Assembly (NCBI GenBank): GCA_902583455.1
Contig: CACHVY010000001.1
Location: 1-64,000 of the forward strand
DNA from: an uncultured Pelagibacteraceae bacterium
GTDB taxonomy: Bacteria > Pseudomonadota > Alphaproteobacteria > Pelagibacterales > Pelagibacteraceae
DNA length: 64,000 bases
Direction: 5' to 3'
Shown: piece after piece, positions 1-9,663 of the stretch
How positions within the stretch are numbered: the stretch's first letter is position 1
Layout: the number at the start of each line of letters is the position of its first letter
Program-made: the position numbers and the translations under genes
Notes under the pieces: model-generated
Database searches by the model: none
Seen by the model: the letters and a program-made list of their open reading frames with translations, nothing else
Told to the model about the DNA's origin: nothing

Positions 1-543
1 GACTCGTTTGAGATAAACAAAATCATAGCTTCAATACTACTCGTAGCACTATTAATAATTGGTATTAGTAAAATTTCAAACATCATATTTAAAGTTGATA
101 AATTAGATAGTTCTGCCTATAAAGTAGATCTTCCTGATGATGGTACCAAACAAATAAGTGGGGAGAACACCATTAAAACTGATGAAAAAGTCGATATCTC
201 GGCTCTTATGGCGTTAGGTGATATCGCGCATGGCGAAAAGGTTTTTAAAAAATGTTCAGCTTGTCATTCAATTGAGGCCGGTGGAGGCAATAAAATCGGA
301 CCAGCATTATATAATGTGGTAGGTAGAAAAATTGCAGCTGTAGAAGATTATAAATATTCGAAAGCATTAGTCGAATACGAAAAAAATTGGTCTTTTGAAG
401 AGCTTAATGGTTTTTTAATAAAACCCCAAAAATGGATCAAAGGCACAAAAATGGCTTACGCAGGATTAAGGAAAGAAAAAGATAGGGCCTCAGTTATTTT
501 ATATCTCAATAAATATTCAGATAATCCACTACCTCTACCTTAA
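1..543 (+). CDS. membrane-anchored c-type cytochrome (CycM/cytochrome c552-like), 5' truncated by window edge
   Basis: Frame is open from base 1 (DSFEINKIIASILLVALLIIG... TM segment) into the listed ORF; CSACH heme motif, KMAYAG distal Met motif. Confidence 0.88.
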   Translation, partial: DSFEINKIIASILLVALLIIGISKISNIIFKVDKLDSSAYKVDLPDDGTKQISGENTIKTDEKVDISALMALGDIAHGEKVFKKCSACHSIEAGGGNKIGPALYNVVGRKIAAVEDYKYSKALVEYEKNWSFEELNGFLIKPQKWIKGTKMAYAGLRKEKDRASVILYLNKYSDNPLPLP

Positions 544-1479
544 TTTTCCAAAACAGTATAATAATATACTTTTTTGAACGTGAACTCTATTCGAAGCTTG
601 TTGCCAAACGCAAGATCTATTACCTAAAAAAATTTCATCTGTAACTTCATTACCACGAGGTAAGCAATGTAAAAAAATACAATCTCTTTTTGCATAGCTA
701 AATAATTTCTTGTCAATTTTAAATTTTCTAAATTTTTTTAATTTGTTTTTTTTGTTAACTTTATCATTAAGAGATATAACCTTATCAGTAAATATTACAT
801 CAGCATTTAAGGCTGCTTTTTTAGGATCTTCATAAATATAAATTTTTTTCTTATTTTTTTTAACCCAATTTAAAACATCTAAATTTGGTTTAAACTTTTT
901 AGGACAGCCTATTCGCAACTTAAATGAAAATTTTACAGAGGCTGCAATTAAACTATTTAAAACATTATTTGAATCTCCAATCCAGCAGATATCTAAATTT
1001 GAAATAGATTTTTTTTTAATTTCTTCAACCGTGAAGATATCTGATAGTACTTGTGTTGGATGAGACGATGGGCTTAAACCATTAATTACTGGTATTGATA
1101 AATATTTTTTAAAATTTTCCACTTTTTTATCATCATCAGTTCTAAGCATAAATCCATCACCATAGGTAGACAAAATTTTAGCTGTATCTGCTATACTTTC
1201 TCCCCCTTGTCCAAGATGTAGTTCGTTTGATCTTAAAGTAATTGTGCCACCACCCAATTGTTTTATTGCTAAATAAAAACTTAGTCGAGTTCTTAAACTC
1301 GGTTTTTCAAACATCTGTACTAATATTTTACCTTTGAGAGGAGATCCTTTGTCGACTTCCAATGTATTTAATGACTTTCTTAAATTTTTTCTTTTTTTAG
1401 CGTCCAAGATAATTTTTCTAAGATCTTTGGTTTTGATATCTTTTAAATTTATAAAATGATTCATCTTACTTAAGATCAT
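535..1479 (-). CDS. argF: ornithine carbamoyltransferase
   Basis: EKPSLRTRLSF carbamoyl-phosphate site, HCLPRG motif; adjacent to argD. Confidence 0.95.
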   Translation of the reverse strand: MILSKMNHFINLKDIKTKDLRKIILDAKKRKNLRKSLNTLEVDKGSPLKGKILVQMFEKPSLRTRLSFYLAIKQLGGGTITLRSNELHLGQGGESIADTAKILSTYGDGFMLRTDDDKKVENFKKYLSIPVINGLSPSSHPTQVLSDIFTVEEIKKKSISNLDICWIGDSNNVLNSLIAASVKFSFKLRIGCPKKFKPNLDVLNWVKKNKKKIYIYEDPKKAALNADVIFTDKVISLNDKVNKKNKLKKFRKFKIDKKLFSYAKRDCIFLHCLPRGNEVTDEIFLGNRSCVWQQASNRVHVQKSILLYCFGKLR

Positions 1480-2632
1480 TACAAACTTTGGAGATGATTT
1501 TTACTGCAACGTCTATTTCTTTTTTTTTGACATTTAAAGGGGGTAATATTCGAATAACATTCTCAGCAGCACGAATAGTTAATAATCTATAGTCCATTAG
1601 TTTTTTTATAAATAAATTTGGGTTATTATGAAGTTGAATACCAATCAATAGTCCTCTTCCTCTTATTTCTTTTATAATATCTGGGTGTTTAGATTTAATT
1701 TTATTTAATTTTTCTAAAAAATATTTAGACAATTTTTTTATGTTATTTAAAAAACTTTTTTTTGAAACTATATCCATAACTGTATTGCCAACAGTCATAG
1801 CCAAAGGATTTCCTCCGAAGGTTGAGCCATGAGAACCAGCCGTCATGCCTGATGCAACTTTTTTGTTCATTAAAACTGCTCCAATTGGAAATCCTCCTCC
1901 AATTCCTTTAGCAATTGGAACAATATCTGGTTTCACCTTGGATTTTTCAAACGCAAAAAAATCTCCAGATCTTGCAATGCCGCATTGTACTTCGTCTAAA
2001 ATCAACAATATATTTTTTTTGTTACACAAATGTCTTAGTTCTTTCAAACACCAATCAGGTATTACTTTAATCCCGCCTTCCCCCATGATTGTTTCAACCA
2101 TGATTGCAGCGGTGTTTTTATTTATCTTTTTTTTTAAAGAGTCATGATTTCCAAAATTAAAATGGTCAAATCCTGGTATTTTGGGGCCAAATCCTTCTGT
2201 CATTTTTTTTGATCCACTAGCAAAAATTGCAGCCAGTGTTCTTCCATGAAATGAATTCTTAACACACAAAATTCTGTTTTTATTTGGTTTTCCTATTGAA
2301 TAAAAGTATCTTCTCGCAACTTTAACCGCAGCCTCTGTTGCCTCAGTTCCGCTATTTTGAAACATAACAAAATCAGCAAAAGTTTTATTACATAGTTTTT
2401 TTGCGAGTTTTTCACCCTCTGGAATTTGAAATGCATTAGAAACATGCCATAGTTTTCGGGATTGATTTTTTATGGTTTTTACAAGTTTTGGATGTGAATG
2501 ACCCAAAGAATTTACTGCAATACCTTGGACAAAGTCTAGATACTTTTTGTTTTCAGAAGAAAATAAGTAACTTCCCTTTCCAAATTTAAAAGAAATTTTT
2601 TTTCTATTATAGTTTTTTGCCAAATAGCTCAT
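1466..2632 (-). CDS. argD: acetylornithine aminotransferase
   Basis: Class III PLP aminotransferase; LILDEVQCGIARSG, PIAKGIGGGFPIGA. Confidence 0.95.
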   Translation of the reverse strand: MSYLAKNYNRKKISFKFGKGSYLFSSENKKYLDFVQGIAVNSLGHSHPKLVKTIKNQSRKLWHVSNAFQIPEGEKLAKKLCNKTFADFVMFQNSGTEATEAAVKVARRYFYSIGKPNKNRILCVKNSFHGRTLAAIFASGSKKMTEGFGPKIPGFDHFNFGNHDSLKKKINKNTAAIMVETIMGEGGIKVIPDWCLKELRHLCNKKNILLILDEVQCGIARSGDFFAFEKSKVKPDIVPIAKGIGGGFPIGAVLMNKKVASGMTAGSHGSTFGGNPLAMTVGNTVMDIVSKKSFLNNIKKLSKYFLEKLNKIKSKHPDIIKEIRGRGLLIGIQLHNNPNLFIKKLMDYRLLTIRAAENVIRILPPLNVKKKEIDVAVKIISKVCNDLK

Positions 2633-3441
2633 GTCTTTATTTTATATCCTATTTTATACAAATAATAAGCAGTCCACCACAAAAGTAAATTTAGAATTAA
2701 TAAGTAAATTACCCCAAACGTTGTGGATCCATCACTTATACCAATCATCGAAAACCTCAAACCATCTATCATATGAAAAAAGGGATTATAAAAACTCATT
2801 TCTTTTAGTAATTCTGGAAGTCTATCAATTGAATAAAATGTTCCTGATAAAAAAGATAAAGGCACTATTACAAAATTAGTGACGGTGGCCATGTTGTCGT
2901 ATCTATCGGCCCATAAGCCAGCTATAAAACCCAAAGATCCCATAAAAAATGAAGAAAATAATAAGTAAATTATGAAATAGTAATAATTTAAAACTGTTAT
3001 ATCTACAAAAAGATTAAAACAAACAATTGATACAAAGCAAATTATAAAAGCTCTTGTAACTGAGGCAAAAATGATTGCTAAGGTAACTTCTCCTGCAGAC
3101 AATGGGCTTCCAATTAAATCAATTATATTTCCCATCATTTTACCTCCTAATATTGAGGATGATGAGTGGGAAAAAGATTGTTGAATTACTTGCATAGAGA
3201 TTAGTCCAGGAGCTAAAAACTCAATAAAAGGTAAACCTAAAACTTCGCCTCTAACTTCTCCTAAAGCAATCGATATTACAATCAAAAATAGAATTCCTGT
3301 TAACATTGGGCCTAATATTGTTTGCCCTGACACAATTAAAAATCGTAAAGTTTCTTTTTTATATAAAGAACAAAAACCTATCCAATTTATTAATCCAAAT
3401 CTTCTTTTTCCAATTTTGTATTTATTATTCAATTCAACCAT
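2629..3441 (-). CDS. ABC-2 type transporter permease
   Basis: Six-TM ABC-2 permease pattern; LSGTFYSIDRLPELL and YNPFFHMIDGLR typical. Confidence 0.85.
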   Translation of the reverse strand: MVELNNKYKIGKRRFGLINWIGFCSLYKKETLRFLIVSGQTILGPMLTGILFLIVISIALGEVRGEVLGLPFIEFLAPGLISMQVIQQSFSHSSSSILGGKMMGNIIDLIGSPLSAGEVTLAIIFASVTRAFIICFVSIVCFNLFVDITVLNYYYFIIYLLFSSFFMGSLGFIAGLWADRYDNMATVTNFVIVPLSFLSGTFYSIDRLPELLKEMSFYNPFFHMIDGLRFSMIGISDGSTTFGVIYLLILNLLLWWTAYYLYKIGYKIKT

Positions 3442-3493
3442 AAATATAATTCTTAATAATTTAAAAAAACTGTTAGGAAATAAAATAATCTGC

Positions 3494-3521
3494 TTGTTAA
3501 AAAATTAAATATATTTATGCT
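3494..3521 (+). promoter_or_regulatory. candidate sigma70-type promoter for gcrA
   Basis: TTGTTA - 16 nt - TATGCT about 40 nt upstream of the gcrA ATG; weak in an AT-rich background. Confidence 0.3.
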
Positions 3522-3563
3522 ATATATTGTATTTAATAAAAATTAAATAACAAAATATAGTTT

Positions 3564-4052
3564 ATGAGTTGGACAGATGAAAAAGTCGCTAAATTAAAGG
3601 AGCTTTGGGGCAAGGGCAACACCGCAAGCCAAATAGCTGAAATATTAGGTGGAGTAAGTAGAAATGCTGTAATTGGAAAAGCTCATAGACTGAATCTGTC
3701 TGGTAAAATTATTGCAAAAAAAGGATCTCACAAACAAATAATAGATAAGTCAAAAAATTTAAATGTTAGAAAAGCACGTAAAGGAAGGTTTAAATCTTTA
3801 ATAATTGAAAAGGATTTTGAACCAGAAAACCCAAAACAACTTGAGGAGCTTGATGACAATACGTGTAAATGGCCAATTGGCCACCCAAATGAAAAAGGTT
3901 TTTATTTTTGTGGCAGAACCTCATTAAAAGATTTTTCATATTGCCGCCTTCATTTACTCTACGCGTTTCAGCCGAAAAATAAAAAAGAAGAAGTTGTCGA
4001 TAAAGATAGCGAAGTTCCAAAATTTATACAAAAGAAAATCAAGTCAGCTTAA
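3564..4052 (+). CDS. gcrA: GcrA cell cycle regulator
   Basis: N-term WTDEKVAKLKELWGKGNTASQIAEILGGVSRNAVIGKAHRLNL; C-term CKWPIGHP...FYFCGR...YCRLH. Confidence 0.93.
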   Translation: MSWTDEKVAKLKELWGKGNTASQIAEILGGVSRNAVIGKAHRLNLSGKIIAKKGSHKQIIDKSKNLNVRKARKGRFKSLIIEKDFEPENPKQLEELDDNTCKWPIGHPNEKGFYFCGRTSLKDFSYCRLHLLYAFQPKNKKEEVVDKDSEVPKFIQKKIKSA

Positions 4053-4286
4053 CAGTTTTTTTTTAGCAGCAATAAATTCTTTTTTAGTGATCGATCCATC
4101 TTCATAAAGACTTTTTAATTTTCTTAATTCACTAGAAATATTTTTTGAAAATCTAGATTTATTTTTAAGTTTTTCTTTGTTATTAATTTTTTTTGCTTCC
4201 ACTCCCCTGTTAATTCCTAATACAGCTAAATATAAAACAAAAAATAATATCAGTCCAACAACAATGTAAATAATCCAAGCTATCAT
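4044..4286 (-). CDS. small membrane protein with C-terminal SHOCT domain
   Basis: N-terminal TM helix plus LRKLKSLYEDGSITKKEFIAAKKKLL. Confidence 0.75.
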   Translation of the reverse strand: MIAWIIYIVVGLILFFVLYLAVLGINRGVEAKKINNKEKLKNKSRFSKNISSELRKLKSLYEDGSITKKEFIAAKKKLLS

Positions 4287-4298
4287 AATTTAAATTTT

Positions 4299-5246
4299 CT
4301 ATTTTTTTTTTGCATACTCTCCAGTTTCTTTCCACATATAACAATATTTTTCTACTTCATTTTCAAAATCTAGTTCAAATTTTTTGCCGATATCTAAGTT
4401 TGTTTTATACTGTCCTGAGGGAATATTATCATAATAGAGTAGTTTTATTTGGTCTTTAGTTATTAGAGGTTTTGGTAAAATTTGAAAAAAAGATGCCATA
4501 ACATTTGCGACAAATATAGGAATTGGAATAAAAAATCTTTTTTTTTCAATTAATTTAAGTAACTTTTGTATTATTTCTTTGAAAGTTAATTCTTCAGGTC
4601 CAATACATTCTATTGTTTGATTGCTTATATCATTTTCAATTATATCTATAATCAAATTACAAATATCAGCACAATGCAGAGGCATAAATTTAGTTTTACC
4701 CTCGTAATATAATGGGAAAATTGGAGACAAGTTAAGTAATCCCATAAGCATCGTTGTAAAATTATCATCTACAGAGTAAATAATAGATGGCTTTAAAATT
4801 ATTGTATTTTTAAAGTTTTTACGAACTTCAATTTCTCCCTTTAATTTACTAATTGCGTACTTTGAATCTTTCGCATTTTCGATACCTAGTGCGGAAAGAT
4901 GGATAAATTTACTTATTTTATGCTTATCACAAAGATTTGAAATAATGCTAGGGAATCTTTCATGTATATTGATAAAATTATTTGGTCCTTTTTCAAATAA
5001 AATTCCAACTAGATTTATACAAACATCGGTTTTTTTTATTAATTCTTCAATTTTTTTAACATTAAATAAATTAGTTTCCACTATTTCTAGATATCCTGGA
5101 TTTGCTTGAGTTTTCAGTATATACCCCTTTTGATGAAGATTTCTTGTAACTGCGGTCACCTTTAAATTTTTTTGTGTTAATCCTCTTATTAAGTTCCGGC
5201 CAATTTGACCACTAGCGCCAAAAATTAGACAATTTTTTGGTTTCAT
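4299..5246 (-). CDS. NAD(P)-binding SDR, complex I NDUFA9-subunit-like
   Basis: N-term FGASGQIGRNLIRGL Rossmann motif; atypical SDR of the NDUFA9-like group. Confidence 0.8.
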   Translation of the reverse strand: MKPKNCLIFGASGQIGRNLIRGLTQKNLKVTAVTRNLHQKGYILKTQANPGYLEIVETNLFNVKKIEELIKKTDVCINLVGILFEKGPNNFINIHERFPSIISNLCDKHKISKFIHLSALGIENAKDSKYAISKLKGEIEVRKNFKNTIILKPSIIYSVDDNFTTMLMGLLNLSPIFPLYYEGKTKFMPLHCADICNLIIDIIENDISNQTIECIGPEELTFKEIIQKLLKLIEKKRFFIPIPIFVANVMASFFQILPKPLITKDQIKLLYYDNIPSGQYKTNLDIGKKFELDFENEVEKYCYMWKETGEYAKKK

Positions 5247-5271
5247 ATATATATTATTATTTAAAAATTTT

Positions 5272-5877
5272 ATGGATATTAAGCTTCACAAAAACGATTT
5301 ACCAAAAGATTTAGATTTTGGCAATAAGATTGCGATAGATTGTGAGTTTATGGGATTAAACTTTTTAAGAGACAAACTATGTCTAGTCCAAATTTCTGCT
5401 GGTAATTCTGATGCTCATATTGTTCAACTTGATAGAACTAAATACGAAGCGCCAAATTTAAAAAAAATTTTATCAAATCAATCAATAATTAAAATATTCC
5501 ATTATGCTAGAGCAGATTTAGTTTTTATTAAAAAATACCTAAACATTGATGTAGATAATATTGAAGATACAAAGTTGCAGTCAAAATTAATAAGAAAATA
5601 TACTGACAAACATGGTCTCAAAGATCTTGTTAAAGAGTTCGTTGGAATAGATATAAGTAAACAATATCAATCGTCTGATTTTGGAGGTGAACTTTCCTCA
5701 GCTCAGTTAAAATATTGTGCTAACGATGTTGTATTTTTACATAAAATTAACGATTCATTAAATAAGATGTTAAAACGAGAAAATCGTATGAATCTTTATA
5801 AAGATTGTTTGCGATATTTAAACACTAGAGTAAAATTGGATTTAGAAGGTTTCCAGGATGATATTTGGTCACACTAA
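5272..5877 (+). CDS. rnd: ribonuclease D / 3'-5' exonuclease
   Basis: DEDD motifs IDCEFMGL, FHYARADL, KYCANDVVFLHKI. Confidence 0.85.
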   Translation: MDIKLHKNDLPKDLDFGNKIAIDCEFMGLNFLRDKLCLVQISAGNSDAHIVQLDRTKYEAPNLKKILSNQSIIKIFHYARADLVFIKKYLNIDVDNIEDTKLQSKLIRKYTDKHGLKDLVKEFVGIDISKQYQSSDFGGELSSAQLKYCANDVVFLHKINDSLNKMLKRENRMNLYKDCLRYLNTRVKLDLEGFQDDIWSH

Positions 5878-6857
5878 TGAGTAGTAAAAAATTTAATAAG
5901 ATAGCTCAAGATGTTATTTTATCTGAAATAAAATCTTTAAAAAAATTAAGGTCTTCTATTGATAAAAACTTTAATAAAGTAATTGAAACTATTACTAGTT
6001 GTAAAAAGGGTAAAATAATATTATCTGGTGTTGGAAAATCCGGTATTATTGCGAGAAAAATTTCTTCTACTCTTTCATCCGTAGGGACACCATCTTTTTT
6101 TGTAGATGCTAGTTCATGCTCTCATGGTGATTTAGGTCAAATAACATCTAATGATGTTCTTATACTAATCAGCAATAGCGGTGAGTCAGCTGAACTAAAA
6201 AATATAATACAGTACGCTAATAGAAATAAAAATATAATTTTAATAGGTATAGTATCAAAGAAAAATTCACTACTTTATAAAAATTCTGACTTGAAAATTT
6301 TATTACCTGAGGTTAAAGAGGCTGGGCCAGGAAATATTGTGCCAACATCATCAACTATAATGCAGCTTGCTATTGGAGACGCAATAGCTATATCAACAAT
6401 GAAGCATAAAAACTTTGGTGAAAAAGATTTCAAAAAATTTCACCCATCTGGAAGTATTGGCGCTAAACTAAAAACAGTTGAAGATTTAATGTTAAAAGGT
6501 AAAAAAATTCCTTTTATAAATGAAAATGTTGCAATGAATGCAGCTTTAAAAATTATTACCAAAAAAAAACTTGGTGTTTTAATTGTTCAGAATAATTTCA
6601 AAAAAACAAATGGGATAATAACTGACGGTCAAATTAGAAGAATTAATGAAAAAAAAGGAAATTTAGATAATCTTAAAGTTAAAGATGTAATGACAAAAAA
6701 TCCTATATCTGTAAATAAAGAAGTTTTAGCTGTTAAGGCTCTAGCATTAATGAATTCAAAAAGAATAACATCTTTATGTGTTCATAAAAGTATCTCAAGA
6801 AGTAAAACTATTGGTATAATTCATATCCATAATATTTTGGAGAATAATATTCAATAA
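5877..6857 (+). CDS. kdsD: arabinose-5-phosphate isomerase, KpsF/GutQ family (SIS + CBS)
   Basis: SGVGKSGIIARKISSTLSS; two CBS domains; ATG at 5877 preferred over the listed TTG at 5865. Confidence 0.9.
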   Translation: MSSKKFNKIAQDVILSEIKSLKKLRSSIDKNFNKVIETITSCKKGKIILSGVGKSGIIARKISSTLSSVGTPSFFVDASSCSHGDLGQITSNDVLILISNSGESAELKNIIQYANRNKNIILIGIVSKKNSLLYKNSDLKILLPEVKEAGPGNIVPTSSTIMQLAIGDAIAISTMKHKNFGEKDFKKFHPSGSIGAKLKTVEDLMLKGKKIPFINENVAMNAALKIITKKKLGVLIVQNNFKKTNGIITDGQIRRINEKKGNLDNLKVKDVMTKNPISVNKEVLAVKALALMNSKRITSLCVHKSISRSKTIGIIHIHNILENNIQ

Positions 6858-7454
6858 ATGGATAAAAAAACATACATTCAAATTTCTATAGTCTTTGTAA
6901 TTTTGATTATCATAACAATCGTTTATCTGGATTATTTTAAAAATGTAGATGTTAAACAATTGAATAATTCAGAAAATGTAAATATTGAAATTAAAAAAGG
7001 ATCTGACGATTTAATTTCAGAAATGTTCTATTTTTCAGAAGATAATAAAGGTAACAGGTATGAAATTAAATCTGAATATGGTGTTATAAATCCTGATAAA
7101 TCTAATTTAATATTAATGGATAAAGTGACTGCAATTATATTTTTGTTGAACGGGGAGAAAATTTTTATCAGTTCTAACAAAGCTGAATATGATGACAATA
7201 ACAATGATACAACTTTTAGTGGCTCAGTGAAAATGGTCTATAGTGATCATAAAATAAATTCTGAGTACATGGACCTATCTTTTAAAGACCAAACAGCAAC
7301 TTTGTATGATAAAGTAAGTTATAAAAGTAGTTTAACTAAACTAAGTGCAGATAAAATATTTATAGATTTTGTGAATAAAACCACAAAAATTCAAATGGAA
7401 GATGAAAATAAAAATATTCTTGTTCGGAGTAAATTAAAAAATGTCAGTAATTAA
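6858..7454 (+). CDS. lptC: LPS export protein LptC-like
   Basis: N-terminal TM plus beta-jellyroll-like region; between kdsD and lptB. Confidence 0.75.
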   Translation: MDKKTYIQISIVFVILIIITIVYLDYFKNVDVKQLNNSENVNIEIKKGSDDLISEMFYFSEDNKGNRYEIKSEYGVINPDKSNLILMDKVTAIIFLLNGEKIFISSNKAEYDDNNNDTTFSGSVKMVYSDHKINSEYMDLSFKDQTATLYDKVSYKSSLTKLSADKIFIDFVNKTTKIQMEDENKNILVRSKLKNVSN

Positions 7455-8217
7455 AAAGTTTCGAATAATAAAATTTAAGCAAAAAAAACCTCTTTTGAAA
7501 TTAGAAAATATTAATATAGCATTTGCAAATAGACCGATATTGCAAAATATTAACTTGGAAATAAATCATGGCGAAATACTTGGTATGCTTGGACCAAACG
7601 GTGTGGGAAAGTCAACTATATTTAATTTGATTACTGGTCTTATAAAACCCGACAAAGGTGAAATTATCATAAAAGACGAAAAAGTTAATGAATATCCAAT
7701 ATTTGTAAGAACATCTAGATTTAAATTGAACATTTGTCCGCAAATTGGTGGTTATTTTTTTGATTTAACTTTGCAAGAAAATCTGAAAGCAGTGGCAGAA
7801 ATACAGGTTAAAGAAGCTAGAACTAGAGAGGAAAAAATTAATTATCTAATCTCAAAATTTGATTTGGAAAATATAAGAGATATAAAAGCACGTCATCTAT
7901 CAGGGGGACAAAAAAAACGTTTAATTCTTGCAATGGCTCTATTAGGTGATCCAGAATTGCTTCTTCTGGATGAGCCCTTTAGTGCACTAGATATAAAATC
8001 AATAAAAACATTACAAGATATAATTATAAACTTACAATCAGAAAGAAAAATAAGTATTTGTATTACAGATCATCAAGCTGCTGATTTACTTAGAGTTTGT
8101 GACTCTGCAATTGTTCTAGCTGATGGAAAAGTTGTAGCAAAAGGAACGCCCTCAGAGTTAGTAAAAAATGAGAATGCAATAAATGCATACTTTGGTGACT
8201 CTTTCAAATTTAATTAA
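7441..8217 (+). CDS. lptB: LPS export ABC transporter ATP-binding protein
   Basis: GPNGVGKST Walker A, LSGGQKKRL signature, LLLDEPFSALD Walker B. Confidence 0.93.
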   Translation: MSVIKKFRIIKFKQKKPLLKLENINIAFANRPILQNINLEINHGEILGMLGPNGVGKSTIFNLITGLIKPDKGEIIIKDEKVNEYPIFVRTSRFKLNICPQIGGYFFDLTLQENLKAVAEIQVKEARTREEKINYLISKFDLENIRDIKARHLSGGQKKRLILAMALLGDPELLLLDEPFSALDIKSIKTLQDIIINLQSERKISICITDHQAADLLRVCDSAIVLADGKVVAKGTPSELVKNENAINAYFGDSFKFN

Positions 8218-8221
8218 TTTA

Positions 8222-9547
8222 ATGGTTAAAATAGTCATTCAAAAGAAAATAAAAGATTTTAATAAAGTAATTAATGTAGATGGTGACAAAAGCTTATCTA
8301 TAAGATCATTGTTAATCGGTTCACAATCATATGGAATATGTAAAATAGAAAATTTACCAAAGTCTGAGGATGTATTAAGTACAATAAATGGACTTAGAAA
8401 ATTAGGTATAAAAATAATTTTTAGAAATAAAAATTGTTATCTTTATGGTAATGGATTGAATGGATTTAATTATAAAAAAAATATTATTATAAATGCGGGA
8501 AACTCAGGTACATTTGCTAGACTTTTGCTTGGGCTTTTAGTTAAGTCACCTTTTTCGATAAAAGTCATTGGTGATAAGAGTCTATCAAGGCGAGATTTTC
8601 AAAGAATCATATATCCACTAGAGCAATTTGGAGCAAAATTTTTTTCAAATCACAAAAAAAATCTTCCTTTAAAAATTATTGGTTCAGATTATTTAAGGCC
8701 AATATATTATTATGAAAAAAAAGGTTCTGCTCAATGTAAAAGTTCTGTTATTTTGGCCGCAATGAACACACCTGGTAAAACAATTATTAATGCAAAAAAA
8801 TCAAGAGATCATACTGAGTTATTTTTAAAATACTTAAACTTGCCAATAAAAATATCCCAAACAAAAAAATTTGATAGAATAGAATTAACCGGTGAAAAGC
8901 AGTTTAAATCATTTCATTACATAATTCCTGGAGATATCAGTTCAAGTGCTTTTTTTATAGTTTTAACTCTTCTCTTAAAAAATTCTGAATTAAAAATCAA
9001 AGATGTGAACATTAACCCCTCTAGAATAGGATTTATCAAGATAATAAATAAAATGGGAGCAAAAGTGAAATTTTTAAATAAAAGAAAAATTTATGGAGAA
9101 CAAATTGCAGATATTTATGTAAAAAGCCGAAAAAATTTTAAACCTATAAATTGCCCTGTTGAGCTAAATAGTAACGCAATAGATGAATTTTTGATAATTT
9201 TTCTGCTTGCATCAAAAGCTTCTGGTGTATCAAGTTTTAAAAATCTTGAGGAATTAGATAAGAAAGAAAGTCCTAGACTAAAATTAGCATCTCAAATATT
9301 AAAAAAAATTGGTGTAAAAATAAAGTTAGGTAAAGGATCAATTAAAATTTTTGGCAATCCAAATTTAACCCTAAATAAAAATATTTTGATAAAAGACTAC
9401 TACAAAGATCATAGAATATTTATGACATCTGTAATTGCTGCATTATCGTTAGGTGGGAAGTGGACTATTGAAGATATGGAGTCGCACAAAAGCTCTTTTC
9501 CCTCTTTTATTAGTATTTTAAAAAAAATAGGATACAAATTTCAATAA
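8222..9547 (+). CDS. aroA: 3-phosphoshikimate 1-carboxyvinyltransferase
   Basis: INAGNSGTFARLLLGLL, GDKSLSRRDFQRI; ATG at 8222 preferred to the listed 8183 start inside lptB. Confidence 0.93.
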   Translation: MVKIVIQKKIKDFNKVINVDGDKSLSIRSLLIGSQSYGICKIENLPKSEDVLSTINGLRKLGIKIIFRNKNCYLYGNGLNGFNYKKNIIINAGNSGTFARLLLGLLVKSPFSIKVIGDKSLSRRDFQRIIYPLEQFGAKFFSNHKKNLPLKIIGSDYLRPIYYYEKKGSAQCKSSVILAAMNTPGKTIINAKKSRDHTELFLKYLNLPIKISQTKKFDRIELTGEKQFKSFHYIIPGDISSSAFFIVLTLLLKNSELKIKDVNINPSRIGFIKIINKMGAKVKFLNKRKIYGEQIADIYVKSRKNFKPINCPVELNSNAIDEFLIIFLLASKASGVSSFKNLEELDKKESPRLKLASQILKKIGVKIKLGKGSIKIFGNPNLTLNKNILIKDYYKDHRIFMTSVIAALSLGGKWTIEDMESHKSSFPSFISILKKIGYKFQ

Positions 9548-9663
9548 TTCTTTAAATAATAATTAATTACCTTAAAAATTGTTGAATTTTATGGTTATTT
9601 AAATTTGTTTTGTTTCTTGATTAATTTAAAAAATTTCTCTAAAAGCTCATCTTTAAATAATTA

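Noticed and set aside
1845-2147. 100-aa + strand ORF inside argD
   Set aside because: Antisense shadow of a well-conserved CDS; no recognisable motif
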